Source: Desulfobacteraceae bacterium (lineage in GTDB: Bacteria; Desulfobacterota; DSM-4660; Desulfatiglandales; Desulfatiglandaceae). From it: DNA of 6,335 nt. The notes beneath the pieces were generated by a model. That model was not told the DNA's origin and did not search any database. It worked only from the letters and a program-made list of their open reading frames with translations. This document shows, piece by piece, positions 6,312 through 6,335 of this stretch. Location: assembly GCA_030642205.1 (NCBI GenBank), contig DAOWOF010000141.1, positions 1 to 6,335 on the forward strand, written 5' to 3'. A program made the position numbers and the translations under genes. How positions within the stretch are numbered: position 1 is the first letter of the stretch; every line of letters begins with the position of its first letter.

Positions 6312-6335
6312 CTTGATTTAGATTCCTAAGGTAAA

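Overview
The window is an AT-rich bacterial chromosome segment in which every gene I can support lies on the minus strand, so transcription runs from high to low coordinates. It is mostly housekeeping. The protein features and intergenic repeat style fit a low-GC member of Desulfobacterota (former Deltaproteobacteria, perhaps Desulfobacterales). That placement is an inference from general resemblance; no 16S or other decisive marker is present.

Right and centre (6311 to 1412, minus): four tightly packed genes. They are an uncharacterised radical SAM enzyme, a short two-domain Ppx/GppA-family phosphatase, guaB (IMP dehydrogenase) and guaA (GMP synthase). The first two abut with no gap (TAG then ATG), the phosphatase and guaB overlap by 8 nt, and guaB and guaA are separated by 72 nt, so one transcript is likely. 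GuaB converts IMP to XMP and GuaA converts XMP to GMP. The Ppx/GppA protein acts on polyphosphate or pppGpp, which gives a plausible link between guanine nucleotide synthesis and the stringent alarmone.

Middle left (850 to 1411): about 560 bp without a convincing gene. It holds a perfect 30-bp direct repeat (904-933 and 1376-1405), an 8-bp inverted pair (1001-1008 and 1112-1119), a nested palindromic block (1137-1202) and several small hairpins. It looks like an accretion of dispersed or miniature repeats. I see no clear intrinsic terminator for guaBA.

Left end (849 to 1): the C-terminal half of a GldG-like auxiliary protein of an ABC transporter. Its recognisable sequence stops abruptly at an in-frame stop at the edge of the repeat-rich spacer. 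It is followed, with an ATGA overlap, by the first 29 codons of what looks like its usual partner, a DUF4340-type membrane-anchored protein that runs off the window. The ATPase and permease normally found upstream are absent and guaA takes their place, so this is a rearrangement junction (or an assembly join at repeats). I found no convincing new biological system. The most unusual items are this junction and its repeats.
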